Shown in pieces: positions 9,073 to 17,963 of a DNA stretch of 64,000 bases. Below the pieces are notes generated by a model that saw only the letters and a list, made by a program, of their open reading frames with translations, had not been told where the DNA came from and made no database searches. The stretch is from Clostridioides difficile_D (GTDB lineage: Bacteria; Bacillota; Clostridia; Peptostreptococcales; Peptostreptococcaceae), in the NCBI GenBank assembly GCA_945861085.1, contig OX244046.1, positions 3,286,001-3,350,000 on the forward strand, given 5' to 3'. The position numbers and the translations under genes were made by a program. Each line of letters starts with the position of its first letter. Position 1 is the stretch's first letter.

Positions 9073-9825
9073 TTACATCTCACCTCCCATAGAGGCTAGC
9101 ATATCCATAATTTTTCCATAAAATTCTTTTCTACTACTTCCTTTATTTAATTTACACTTTATATTCCCATCATTTATCATATACACTTCATTTGAATAAC
9201 TTGCAGTTAAAGGGTCATGTGTAATCATTATAATAGTAGCGTTGTTTTCTCTATTTATTTTTTCTAATGATTCTAGAAGTTCATATGCTGATTTAGAATC
9301 TAAAGCACCTGTTGGTTCATCAGCAAATACAACTGCTGGATTTGTAATTAATGACCTAGCTGCTGCACCTCTTTGCTTTTGCCCTCCCGATAACTGATAA
9401 GGATATTTATCTAAATGATTTTCTAATCCAAATTTTTTGGCTATAGAAAATACCTTAGCTTCTATCTCCTTACTTTTCTTTTTTCCCAATGCTAGAGGAA
9501 GTGCTATATTATCCATTAGTTTCATATTATCCAATAGATTATAGTCTTGAAATATAAATCCTATTTTTTCCCGTCTTAATTTTGATAGTTCATTATTTTT
9601 TACTTTTGATATGTTAATCCCATCTAGTATTATTTCTCCTGAAGTTTGTTTGTCAAGAGTAGACATTAAATTTAGTAATGTTGTCTTCCCTGCACCAGAT
9701 GGACCCATTATCGCTATAAAATCACCTTCATTGACTGTAAGGGATATATTTTTTAATACATTTGTTCTAAATCCTTTTATTCCATAATCTTTTGATATAT
9801 TTTTTATTTTCAATATTTCTTTCAT
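9073..9825 (-). CDS. BceA-like ABC transporter ATPase
   Basis: 250 residues, start at 9825 behind GGAGG. Walker A GPSGAGKTT, signature LSGGQKQR and Walker B VVFADEPTGALD followed by the switch histidine in ITHD are all intact. This is the MacB/LolD/BceA group of ATPases that energise FtsX-type permeases. It is the first gene of a four-gene transcription unit (ATPase, permease, regulator, kinase), unlike the Bacillus order in which the two-component genes come first. A BceR-type operator lies about 100 bp upstream, indicating auto-induction by the system's own regulator. Confidence 0.9.
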   Translation of the reverse strand: MKEILKIKNISKDYGIKGFRTNVLKNISLTVNEGDFIAIMGPSGAGKTTLLNLMSTLDKQTSGEIILDGINISKVKNNELSKLRREKIGFIFQDYNLLDNMKLMDNIALPLALGKKKSKEIEAKVFSIAKKFGLENHLDKYPYQLSGGQKQRGAAARSLITNPAVVFADEPTGALDSKSAYELLESLEKINRENNATIIMITHDPLTASYSNEVYMINDGNIKCKLNKGSSRKEFYGKIMDMLASMGGEM

Positions 9826-9923
9826 AATAATAGCCTCCAGTTGCTAATTTTTTAATATATATTTATTTTAAAGGTTTTATATAGATAAATCCTTAAGTAA
9901 ATATTACATTTTAACTGCTAGCA

Positions 9924-9937
9924 TTACACTTTTGTAA
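9924..9937 (-). promoter_or_regulatory. Putative BceR-type operator
   Basis: TTACA-N4-TGTAA, a perfect inverted repeat matching the known BceR-family consensus TnACA-N4-TGTnA, located 99 bp upstream of the ATPase start with TAATAT-like -10 candidates between the two. Confidence 0.65.
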
Positions 9938-10011
9938 CATAGAATATAGGCTATTATAATCATAATAGAAATGTCTCAAAATAACAATTTAAGTCGTACC
10001 TTTTTTGTATA

Positions 10012-10045
10012 AAAAAAGAAAAGAGGCTCCTAAGAAGCCTCTTTT
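10012..10045 (-). terminator. Terminator of the alpha-glucoside operon
   Basis: AAAAGAGGCT and AGCCTCTTTT form the stem and, on the minus strand, a run of Ts follows. It lies just past the MFS gene stop. The sequence at 9972-9984 (TGTCTCAAAATAA) also resembles one end of the dispersed repeat, perhaps a degenerate copy. Confidence 0.8.
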
Positions 10046-10061
10046 CCATATGATAATTATT

Positions 10062-11219
10062 TTATTTCAAAAGTTTCTTTTTTAAACATACTATCAAGCC
10101 ATAAGCTAAGCATCCAAAAAGACTTAATACCATCAATGTATAATTATAACCAATATTAATACTCAAGAAGCCAGCAACAGTTGGAATAATTAGAGAAGAG
10201 CCTCCCATAAATATACTTAAAGCTATTAACTGGCTACTACTTCTAAGTTTTTTAGGAGAAACTTCAAATATTAATGTTTTTGAAGTAATTAAAATTAAAG
10301 GAGTAGAAAACACTTGAAAAACACACAGTATAATAATTATATTTGAATCACTTGCTAAAGCAAATAATAAAAACTGAGTTGTTATCATAATAGCACTTAA
10401 TTTTAATAAGTTTAAACTACTATATTTTTTTAATAAATAAGAGCCAGCCAAATATGTTGGTATCTCTAATAATGACTGTAAAGACCACTTTAAAGATATT
10501 TGAGAATTTGTAGCATTTAAAGCTATCATTTTATCTATTACAGTACAATTATTTGCTACCACCATTGAGTATAGTAGAAATAAAATACATACTAGTAAAA
10601 TATATTGCTTATCTTTTAATAATTCAACAATATCTTTTTTAGTTACATTTATTTTCTTGTCAATCTTTTCAATATCAGGTAATAACAATATATTTATAAT
10701 AAGTAATACTACAATTAAACCAATAGCTACAGATAATCCAAAATATGAGAACTTAAGAATTAGGTAAGAAGCTACCATACTTCCAATAGCCCATCCAATT
10801 GACCCAAAAGTCTTAATAAACGACAAATAATTACTAATCCTATCTCCACAACCTATTATCCATGTATCGTATAAGCTACAACAAGTATTTAATAATCCTC
10901 CTGATAAAGCAACAAGTAATAAATATATTATAAAGGTTGCAGATTCAGTAGAAAACATAATAACTGATGCAATTCCATAAACTGATAGACTAATTAAAAC
11001 AATTTTTTTCATTGTTTGATACTTATCAGCTAATACCCCAAATAATAATTGAAATAATATATTGGTTATTGCATAACTCGATAATATAATTCCTCTTTCA
11101 AATGCTGAGTAACCTAATTTTGATAAAAAAGGTGTGAACTTTGTTGACGCAAAAGCAAAAATAATATATGAGAGAAAATAAAATATGATAAATCTAAATT
11201 TAATCGATTTATTAATCAT
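10062..11219 (-). CDS. MFS transporter, oligosaccharide/nucleoside:H+ symporter-like
   Basis: About 385 residues and roughly 12 hydrophobic helices, starting INKSIKFRFIIFYFLSYIIF, with the early loop LFGVLADKYQTMKK as the MFS signature. The closest general type is the MFS_1-like/LacY-NHS group. ATG at 11219 is preferred over a TTG at 11225 that overlaps the EIIA stop; translation is probably coupled. It is the last gene of an operon that already has a PTS permease for an alpha-glucoside, so it may carry a related sugar, export a product, or import unphosphorylated substrate. Substrate unknown. Confidence 0.7.
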   Translation of the reverse strand: MINKSIKFRFIIFYFLSYIIFAFASTKFTPFLSKLGYSAFERGIILSSYAITNILFQLLFGVLADKYQTMKKIVLISLSVYGIASVIMFSTESATFIIYLLLVALSGGLLNTCCSLYDTWIIGCGDRISNYLSFIKTFGSIGWAIGSMVASYLILKFSYFGLSVAIGLIVVLLIINILLLPDIEKIDKKINVTKKDIVELLKDKQYILLVCILFLLYSMVVANNCTVIDKMIALNATNSQISLKWSLQSLLEIPTYLAGSYLLKKYSSLNLLKLSAIMITTQFLLFALASDSNIIIILCVFQVFSTPLILITSKTLIFEVSPKKLRSSSQLIALSIFMGGSSLIIPTVAGFLSINIGYNYTLMVLSLFGCLAYGLIVCLKKKLLK

Positions 11220-11221
11220 AA

Positions 11222-11689
11222 TCAATCAAAACTGATAACTTTAATACCACTATTTCCTTCCTGATTTAAGTTTGAAAGATGATATTTTACCTTATTAGGA
11301 TTCTCTATAATAGCTAAAGGAATATATAAAGTACTTTCAAGTAACTTGTTATCGATTTCTACTAACTTTTCCCCCATATTAACTTCTTGACCTCGTTTAA
11401 CTTCTAATTTAAAGTTTTCTGTTTTTGTTGTTGCACTATCTAATCCAATATGAATAAGAATTTCAACATCATTTTGTAATTTAATTCCTATAGCATGGTT
11501 AGTTTGAGCAATAAAACTTATTATCCCTTTAGTTGGTGATTTAAGAACATTGTCCTTTGCTATCATAGCAAATCCATCCCCCATTACCTTAGTTGAAAAT
11601 ACTTTATCAGGAATTTCTTCAAGATTAATTATTTTTCCATCAATATAAGAATTAATTGTAATTGCTTCTTTTTTTCTTTTAAAGAACAT
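11222..11689 (-). CDS. PTS glucose-family EIIA (Crr-like)
   Basis: 155 residues from the ATG at 11689 (AGGAG about ten bases upstream). Typical EIIA-Glc features: SYIDGKIINLEEIPDKVFSTKVMGDGFA at the N-terminus, PTKGIISFIAQTNHAIGI containing the first active-site His, and ILIHIGLDSATT containing the phosphorylated His. It takes phosphate from HPr and gives it to an EIIB domain. The EIIBC of this operon has no fused EIIA, so this is its natural donor. As the only free-standing EIIA-Glc in the window, it may also serve the trehalose-type EIIBC at 53940-55388, which likewise lacks an EIIA. Confidence 0.9.
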   Translation of the reverse strand: MFFKRKKEAITINSYIDGKIINLEEIPDKVFSTKVMGDGFAMIAKDNVLKSPTKGIISFIAQTNHAIGIKLQNDVEILIHIGLDSATTKTENFKLEVKRGQEVNMGEKLVEIDNKLLESTLYIPLAIIENPNKVKYHLSNLNQEGNSGIKVISFD

Positions 11690-11704
11690 TATAAACACTC
11701 TCCT

Positions 11705-12193
11705 CTACATAATTAACTTTATTCTGATTATCATTACAAATAACGATATTAAGCATACTGCAACTGAGGAAAAAAGAGCTTTATAGCTCTTTCCCCATTG
11801 TAGTTCTTTAATACTGCTTATGATTTGTTTAATTCCAACAAATTTATAAACATAGGTAAACATGATAACAATAGTTATTGTGTAAATTTGAAATACCTGC
11901 CCTAATAAGACTAAATAGAAAGCAATCATGTTTTCTTTTATCTCTTTATTCTTTTTTATATTATAAATAACATATGCACTATATACTGCACTAAAGTTAG
12001 AAATTAAATTTAAACTTGCATTAACATCATTGTTTAAAAGTTGTGAAAATGAAATGTTTGTAAATAATGATGTCAATTCTAAATACACTATATATAAAAC
12101 AGGTAATATTAGAAAACAAATCATCACCATTGAAAGAAATATATTTTCATCTTTTAATACTGCTGTGATATTTTTTATTTTATTTGTTATCAT
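11705..12193 (-). CDS. Unknown four-helix membrane protein in alpha-glucoside operon
   Basis: 162 residues starting at the ATG at 12193, behind AAGGAG; a longer frame to 12244 overlaps the GH4 gene and is rejected. I do not recognise the family. Four hydrophobic segments are visible: MVMICFLILPVLYIVYL, ASLNLISNFSAVYSAYVIY, MIAFYLVLLGQVFQIYTITIVIMF and ALFSSVAVCLISLFVMIIR. The loops are lysine-rich. There is no signal peptide or known motif. It sits between the GH4 gene (13 bp gap) and EIIA (15 bp gap), so it is certainly part of the operon and may assist transport or membrane localisation. Confidence 0.65.
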   Translation of the reverse strand: MITNKIKNITAVLKDENIFLSMVMICFLILPVLYIVYLELTSLFTNISFSQLLNNDVNASLNLISNFSAVYSAYVIYNIKKNKEIKENMIAFYLVLLGQVFQIYTITIVIMFTYVYKFVGIKQIISSIKELQWGKSYKALFSSVAVCLISLFVMIIRIKLIM

Positions 12194-12206
12194 GTTTTTG
12201 TTCTCC

Positions 12207-13538
12207 TTATTTAAAAGTTGGCCAGAAATCCTTATTAGCCACAATCATTTCATCTAAGATTTCTTTTGCTACTTTTGCACTTGGAACAGTTTTACTCATA
12301 GTAAATGACTGCCATAATTTTTGATAGCTTTTGTCTATCCATGCTTCTACAGCTAATTTTTCAGAAGCAACTTGTTGTTCCATTAAACCTTTTTGGAAAG
12401 TTGGAATTTTACCTATAGACATAGGTTCAACCATATCTTTTCCAACAAGACAAGGAATTTCAACCATTGCATCATCTGCAAAATTTTCAATAGCTCCATT
12501 ATTAGGAACAATCAGTAAAAATCTTTCTTGAGTGTTAAATGCTAATGCACACGCTAATTCAACAATAAATTGAGAATGTTCACTCGCATCAAACCATGTA
12601 TCTCTTGCTGTACCATTTTTTACAATTCTTTCACATTCTTCGAATGTATCTTTTTCTCTTCTATCCATAATCTCATTTGCTCTTGTATAATTTGGATTAG
12701 AATGTTTAACAGTTTCATCAGCCATTAAATAATATTTTAAATAAGTATTAGGTAATGTAGTTGGTTCTATTTCTAATAAGTTCTTTGCTGCTCTCATAGT
12801 TTCTAACCAACTAGATTCTTTGTGTTGACCTTGAGGTGTAAATTCCTCATATCCCTTTTTAGCACAATATTCTTGTAATTTAGGCATTAAATCATTTCCT
12901 TCTTTGTCTTTAATACTTGTCCACCATCCAAAATGATTTAATCCATAATATCTAACATCAAAGTCTTTACGAGAATTTAAACCTAAAACTCTAGCAAATA
13001 TTTCCTCTAAACATACCGGCATATCACAAATATTAATAATTCTTGAATTTGGTCTTAATACACGGCATGCTTCTGCAACTATAGCTGCTGGATTTGAATA
13101 ATTAAGCATCCAAGCATTTGGAGAATATTTTTCCATATAATCAATCATTTCGATTACTGGACCTATTGTTCTTAATCCATAAGCAATTCCACCTGCTCCA
13201 CAAGTTTCTTGACCAACAACACCATATTTTAGTGGAATTTTTTCATCTTGTTCACGTAAAGCATATAAACCAACACGAATTTGTGCCATTACAAAATCAA
13301 TATCAGTAAATGCTTCTTCTGGATTTGTTGTATAACTAAATTTAATTTCTGGATTTTTCTCTCTAACAATTATTGCACATGCTTCAGCAACTTTTCTTTG
13401 TCTCTCATCGTTATTATCATATAATTTAATTGATTCAATAGGAAATTTATCAACACTTTCAATTAACATTGTTACAATTCCAGCAGTATAAGTACTTCCC
13501 CCACCAGCAATTAGTATCCTCTGTCTTTTTCTTTCCAT
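12207..13538 (-). CDS. malH: 6-phospho-alpha-glucosidase, GH4
   Basis: 443 residues, start at 13538 behind AAGGAGAG. The N-terminal ILIAGGGSTYTAGIVTMLIE is the NAD-binding loop of glycoside hydrolase family 4. CGAGGIAYGLRTI contains the metal-binding Cys and NYSNPAAI is the conserved substrate and cofactor segment. GH4 enzymes hydrolyse 6-phospho-alpha-glucosides such as maltose-6'-phosphate through an NAD- and Mn-dependent oxidation. The upstream EIIBC is of the alpha-glucoside type, which supports MalH/GlvA rather than a 6-phospho-beta-glucosidase. Products would be glucose-6-phosphate and glucose. Length fits MalH (about 440 residues). Confidence 0.88.
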   Translation of the reverse strand: MERKRQRILIAGGGSTYTAGIVTMLIESVDKFPIESIKLYDNNDERQRKVAEACAIIVREKNPEIKFSYTTNPEEAFTDIDFVMAQIRVGLYALREQDEKIPLKYGVVGQETCGAGGIAYGLRTIGPVIEMIDYMEKYSPNAWMLNYSNPAAIVAEACRVLRPNSRIINICDMPVCLEEIFARVLGLNSRKDFDVRYYGLNHFGWWTSIKDKEGNDLMPKLQEYCAKKGYEEFTPQGQHKESSWLETMRAAKNLLEIEPTTLPNTYLKYYLMADETVKHSNPNYTRANEIMDRREKDTFEECERIVKNGTARDTWFDASEHSQFIVELACALAFNTQERFLLIVPNNGAIENFADDAMVEIPCLVGKDMVEPMSIGKIPTFQKGLMEQQVASEKLAVEAWIDKSYQKLWQSFTMSKTVPSAKVAKEILDEMIVANKDFWPTFK

Positions 13539-13552
13539 CTTTATCTCTCCTT

Positions 13553-15118
13553 TTATAATAAATTTTCAAATTCTTCTCTTACACTTGGTACTGAAAGCCC
13601 AATAATAATCTGAATAGCTTTTCCATTATGCACTAAACCATGTGCACCTACTGCTTTAAAATCTTCTTCTTTAGAAATGATTGAATCATCTTTCAAAGTT
13701 AATCTCAATCTTGTAGCACAGTTTGTAACATCTACAACATTTGCTGCTCCACCAACTAATTTTATGTATTCAGCCGCTTGTTGAGATGCTTTACTTAATT
13801 TATTTCCTTTTTCATCTTTAGTTTCTAAATACTCATTTTTAGTATATAGTTTTGTTTCTTCAGTATCTTCCTCTCTACCAGGAGTTTTCAAATCGAATTT
13901 CTTAATTAAGAAAGTAAATACAAAGAACCAGATAAATGAAAATATAATCCCTACAACAACTTGAATAATATATACCTTCCAGTGATACATTCCAAGTGGA
14001 AGCCAATTTAATACAACCCAGTTAATAATTCCTCCACCAAAATCACCAACAACCCCTAAGGCAAATGAAATCGTTTGCAAACACGCATCTAAAAATGCAT
14101 GTACTAGGAATAAAAGTGGTGCTACAAATAAAAATGTAAATTCTAACGGTTCAGTAATTCCAGTTAATACTGCAGTAAGAGTAGCAGGAATCATTAAACC
14201 TAATACTTTTTTCTTTTTTTCCGGCTTTGCAGTCACATAGAAAGCACCAAATACACCTAATGAACCAAACACCTTTGATAACCCAGATAATGAGAATCCA
14301 ATTGGATACATTTCCTTTAGAGTATGAGTTGAAGTTTGAAAGTTCTGAATATGAGTAGCCCAATATACTGATGTACCACCTGGAACAACAACACTATCAT
14401 AACAGATTGGTGCATATACAAAATGATGTAACCCAGTCGGTATTAAAATCTTTTGTAAGAATGCATAACACCAAACTCCTATATTTCCACTATTTATAAA
14501 AAATGTTTGTAAATGCCTAATAACATTTTGAACATGAGGCCAAATAAAGCAAGTTAATAATGCAACTGGTATCATAACAAAGAAACAAATTGCAACTACA
14601 AGTGATGAGCCTCTAAATAATCCAATAAAATCTGGTAGTTCTTTATCATAAAATCTATTATGAACATAAATCACAATGCCTGATATTAATAAAGCACCAA
14701 CCATACCAGTATCTAATGTTTTAATACCAGCAATACTTACAAGTCCACTTCCAGCACTTATTTCAGCTGCGAAATCAACCCCAAAGCTTTTTCCCCAGAA
14801 ACTTAACATAGAACCTACAAAATAATTAAAAGTCAAGTATGTTGCTAAAGCTTCCATGCAAGCTCTTGCTTGTTGCTTTTTTGCAAGTGCTATTGGTAAA
14901 GAAATAGCAAATAATAATGGCAACTGGTTAAATACCATCCAAGCTCCACTGGATATTACGCCCCAAAATTGGTACCAAATATTTTCCGGTGTAGCAAGCG
15001 AACCCATAATTGACTGATTTTGAAATACAATTGAGAATCCAACCATTATCCCAGCGAAAGCAAATAATAGTGTTGGTGTAAACATTGCTCCTCCAAAACG
15101 TTGTATTTTCTTTATCAT
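13553..15118 (-). CDS. PTS alpha-glucoside-specific EIICB
   Basis: 521 residues, start at 15118 behind AAGGAGGGGGAG. The N-terminal EIIC has about ten helices, with ILIPTGLHHFVYAP and GITEPLEFTFLF, both conserved in the glucose superfamily. The C-terminal EIIB contains VDVTNCATRLRLTLKD, where the Cys is the phosphorylation site. The order C then B, and the overall length, match MalB/GlvC-type alpha-glucoside permeases, which import maltose and similar disaccharides as 6-phosphates. First gene of the five-gene operon after its regulator. Confidence 0.88.
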   Translation of the reverse strand: MIKKIQRFGGAMFTPTLLFAFAGIMVGFSIVFQNQSIMGSLATPENIWYQFWGVISSGAWMVFNQLPLLFAISLPIALAKKQQARACMEALATYLTFNYFVGSMLSFWGKSFGVDFAAEISAGSGLVSIAGIKTLDTGMVGALLISGIVIYVHNRFYDKELPDFIGLFRGSSLVVAICFFVMIPVALLTCFIWPHVQNVIRHLQTFFINSGNIGVWCYAFLQKILIPTGLHHFVYAPICYDSVVVPGGTSVYWATHIQNFQTSTHTLKEMYPIGFSLSGLSKVFGSLGVFGAFYVTAKPEKKKKVLGLMIPATLTAVLTGITEPLEFTFLFVAPLLFLVHAFLDACLQTISFALGVVGDFGGGIINWVVLNWLPLGMYHWKVYIIQVVVGIIFSFIWFFVFTFLIKKFDLKTPGREEDTEETKLYTKNEYLETKDEKGNKLSKASQQAAEYIKLVGGAANVVDVTNCATRLRLTLKDDSIISKEEDFKAVGAHGLVHNGKAIQIIIGLSVPSVREEFENLL

Positions 15119-15253
15119 ATAAACTACTCCCCCTCCTTATATTTTTATTTTATCTTTGGCCTTAGATATCTATTATTTTAACAGGTTAATAAATATATAC
15201 AATCTTTAGGCTATATTCGGAGCTTATTCACAATCAAATAAGTTTTTGCACAT

Positions 15254-15277
15254 TTTTATGTTCAAATTTTCATAAAA
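15254..15277. promoter_or_regulatory. Candidate operator upstream of alpha-glucoside operon
   Basis: TTTTATG and CATAAAA form perfect 7-bp arms around a ten-base spacer, between the RpiR gene and the EIICB gene. RpiR proteins bind such AT-rich inverted repeats; assignment is by position only. Confidence 0.35.
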
Positions 15278-15288
15278 AAAAAGAATGA

Positions 15289-16074
15289 CTACAATTTGCA
15301 ATCAATCCCTTCTGTAATCATTCTATGTCTTTTATAAATACTATATTTAATAAATAATAACTCAATCAATATAAAATATAACATTGTCAATTTATAACTA
15401 GGGTGCATTTGTAAAAATGAGATATTAGTTGCTGAAATATAAATTGATTCATCACTCAAATCAGTTAATGTATTATTTTTAAACTCTGTAATTGAAATTA
15501 TTTTAGTTCCTATTAATTTTAATCTTCTAGCAATATTAAGTGTATTTTCATTCTCACCACTTAGGGATATAATAATCATAACATCATTTTTACTGACAAT
15601 ATTGTAAAAAGAATCATCAAATGTTCTTCCTTCAAAATCATATATTATTTCTTGACATGATAAGAACATTCTCTTTATCTGTTTTGCAACCACATTTTGA
15701 ATATCCCCTGAACCATAAGCATATATTGTTTTTGATTCATAAAGAAGTTTACACAATGCATCATAATCTTTATTTTTTTGATCTTCAACATACTTAATTA
15801 TTGAATTACACGCAATATCAAATGACTGATTTTCTATAACATGAACCTTTTCTGATTCCCAGCTTAATAAGACTTTAAATTCACTAAAACCTTTTAAATC
15901 TAATTTTTTAACAAATCTTGTAATAGTTGCACGAGATACATTACATTTCATAGCAAGTTCATTTATTGACATCTTACTACAATGTTTTTTATTTGCAGTT
16001 ATATATTTCCATATTAATAAATCTGTCTCATTCAATTTATTATAATTTAAAAAAATCATTTCTTCTAATCTCAT
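15289..16074 (-). CDS. RpiR/MurR-family sugar-phosphate-sensing regulator
   Basis: 261 residues. The N-terminal RpiR HTH reads KMSINELAMKCNVSRATITRFVKKLDLKGFSEFK. A SIS domain follows from about residue 105 (IYAYGSGDIQ, then IISLSGENENTLNIARRLK) and should bind a phosphorylated sugar. It lies 170 bp upstream of the EIICB gene on the same strand, so it is very probably the operon's own regulator, sensing maltose-6-phosphate, glucose-6-phosphate or similar. Start at 16074 behind AGGGGAT. Confidence 0.85.
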   Translation of the reverse strand: MRLEEMIFLNYNKLNETDLLIWKYITANKKHCSKMSINELAMKCNVSRATITRFVKKLDLKGFSEFKVLLSWESEKVHVIENQSFDIACNSIIKYVEDQKNKDYDALCKLLYESKTIYAYGSGDIQNVVAKQIKRMFLSCQEIIYDFEGRTFDDSFYNIVSKNDVMIIISLSGENENTLNIARRLKLIGTKIISITEFKNNTLTDLSDESIYISATNISFLQMHPSYKLTMLYFILIELLFIKYSIYKRHRMITEGIDCKL

Positions 16075-16241
16075 AAACTATTATCCCCTTTAATTAAAAA
16101 TCATCATAAATATTATACCAATATTCAACATTAAATTACAGCATATTCTTATATTTCCTATTTATCCTATAAAATTGACTATAAGAAATACTACTATAAT
16201 TGATGCTTTAAAAAAAGGTAGTTTTAATTCTATTCTTTTAT

Positions 16242-17441
16242 CTAATAATTAATATTTTCAAGTTCTAGTGCTTTTCTTATGCAACTATCATCTTTAAAAT
16301 CAGCAGTCCTTTTACAATCTTTTACTTTAAATTCTGGAATAGTTTTAAATTCCTCATCACATATTCCATTCTTATTTAAATACATACAACTTGCCATTCT
16401 AACTATTAGACCACTACTTTTTAAATTAAACAATACAGGGTCTATACACCCTCCATCTCCGCCAGTAGTTTCACCCACTAAAGTTGCAAATTTAGTTTCT
16501 TTACAAAACATTGCAAACGACTCTGATGATGAATATATCTTTTTATCGACAAGTAAATATATATTCCCTTTAAATTTTAAATCCTTCGTAGATTTTATGG
16601 TATAAGAAGTATTTTCAAAACTACTAAAATCTTTTATAATTTCTTTGGGAGCATTTTCTTTTACATTTTGTGGTAAATTATTTATAGGCTCTAATTTTAT
16701 ATTTCTTGCATTGGTGTATTTTTTTACTATTTTGTTGTTATTTCTATAAATTCTATATCCATTTATTTTAACATCATTTTTTATAAGTTTAGATACGATT
16801 CCTTGCCAATACCTATCACTTCCGCCTGAATTACCTCTTATATCAATAATTAAAGCCTTATGTTTTTCTAAAGTGTTAATATAGTCTCCAATCACTTTTA
16901 AATCATTATCTATAGACCCATTCTTTGATGACATTGATGGTAAATACATATATCCAATCTTACCCTTAACGATATCTTTTAAAATTAATTCTTTTTTTAC
17001 AAAAATATTATTTGGCATTTTTATTTTAGGATTCATAGAATCATATCTATCTAAAACTTTTTTGTCATTAAGAAAATCATACCAATCATTATTAGAATAT
17101 GATTTCTTAAAAAGTTCATATCGTTTATTATTATCTATTAATTCTGTATGTTTATTATTTAAATCAGATAATATGGACGACAGTTCTTCTATAAATTCTT
17201 CATCATTTTCAGTACTTTTTATTCTTTTTGTATATTCATCCTTATTTTCTAACCAATCAATATTATTAAGCCTTTTATTTACATCTAGATATGGATATCC
17301 TGTTTTTATAACATTATATACATAATTAAAGTCATCTACCTTTTCCTCTTCAGATAGTTGATTCTTTTGAGAATAAGTAGAATTACCTAATAAAATTATA
17401 AATACTAAAATAACTATTGAAAACACTATTTTCTTTTTCAT
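16242..17441 (-). CDS. Exported S41-family serine peptidase
   Basis: 399 residues from the ATG at 17441; an in-frame ATG 48 bp upstream would put charged residues before the signal peptide. The N-terminus MKKKIVFSIVILVFIILLGN is a signal peptide or anchor, so the protein acts outside the membrane. The Peptidase_S41 core includes KALIIDIRGNSGGSDRYW and KIYSSSESFAMFCKE (probable catalytic Ser), then GETTGGDGG. I see no PDZ domain, so it is the short tail-specific-protease-like kind rather than CtpA. Monocistronic, with no obvious link to the neighbouring sugar genes. Confidence 0.78.
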   Translation of the reverse strand: MKKKIVFSIVILVFIILLGNSTYSQKNQLSEEEKVDDFNYVYNVIKTGYPYLDVNKRLNNIDWLENKDEYTKRIKSTENDEEFIEELSSILSDLNNKHTELIDNNKRYELFKKSYSNNDWYDFLNDKKVLDRYDSMNPKIKMPNNIFVKKELILKDIVKGKIGYMYLPSMSSKNGSIDNDLKVIGDYINTLEKHKALIIDIRGNSGGSDRYWQGIVSKLIKNDVKINGYRIYRNNNKIVKKYTNARNIKLEPINNLPQNVKENAPKEIIKDFSSFENTSYTIKSTKDLKFKGNIYLLVDKKIYSSSESFAMFCKETKFATLVGETTGGDGGCIDPVLFNLKSSGLIVRMASCMYLNKNGICDEEFKTIPEFKVKDCKRTADFKDDSCIRKALELENINY

Positions 17442-17963
17442 GCAATTCTCATCAACTTTCAAATTATATATTTTAATACATTGTATCATTATTTTATTAT
17501 CACCTAAACAACTAAAAGAAATTCCTGAAGATATATTCCACGATTACTCTCTTTTAAAAATTTTTATTTGTATTTTCAAAATTATTTCTTGCAAGTTATA
17601 AAATAACAATCATATTTAAACATCTATTTTTCCACCATGTCCTGAAAGTAAATTCTTATTAGTGATATGCTAAAAAAGATATCCTAAAAAACTTATCCAT
17701 TATGATGGCTTAAATTGAGATACTTTACTTATTTTTGGTTATTAGTTAAGAAAGATATTGATAACTAGAAATATTGATAACTATAGAAATGATTATTTTT
17801 GATAGAAATTTTAAGGATATAAACTAATTATACTTAAGTCTATATCCTTAATTTATCAAGATTATGAGAATTTTTACAAACACTTATCTTTATCTGTTTT
17901 AGAATAAAAACAAGAAAATATTCTGTTATTTTATTCAAACATTCAAATTTAATAACTACATAA
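17442..17963. other. Intergenic gap with one hairpin after xylA
   Basis: About 520 bp. TAAGGATATA at 17812-17821 and TATATCCTTA at 17841-17850 form a perfect 10-bp stem with a 19-base loop, a possible weak terminator for xylA (no long T-run). The remainder is AT-rich with no ORF or recognisable RNA. Confidence 0.45.
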
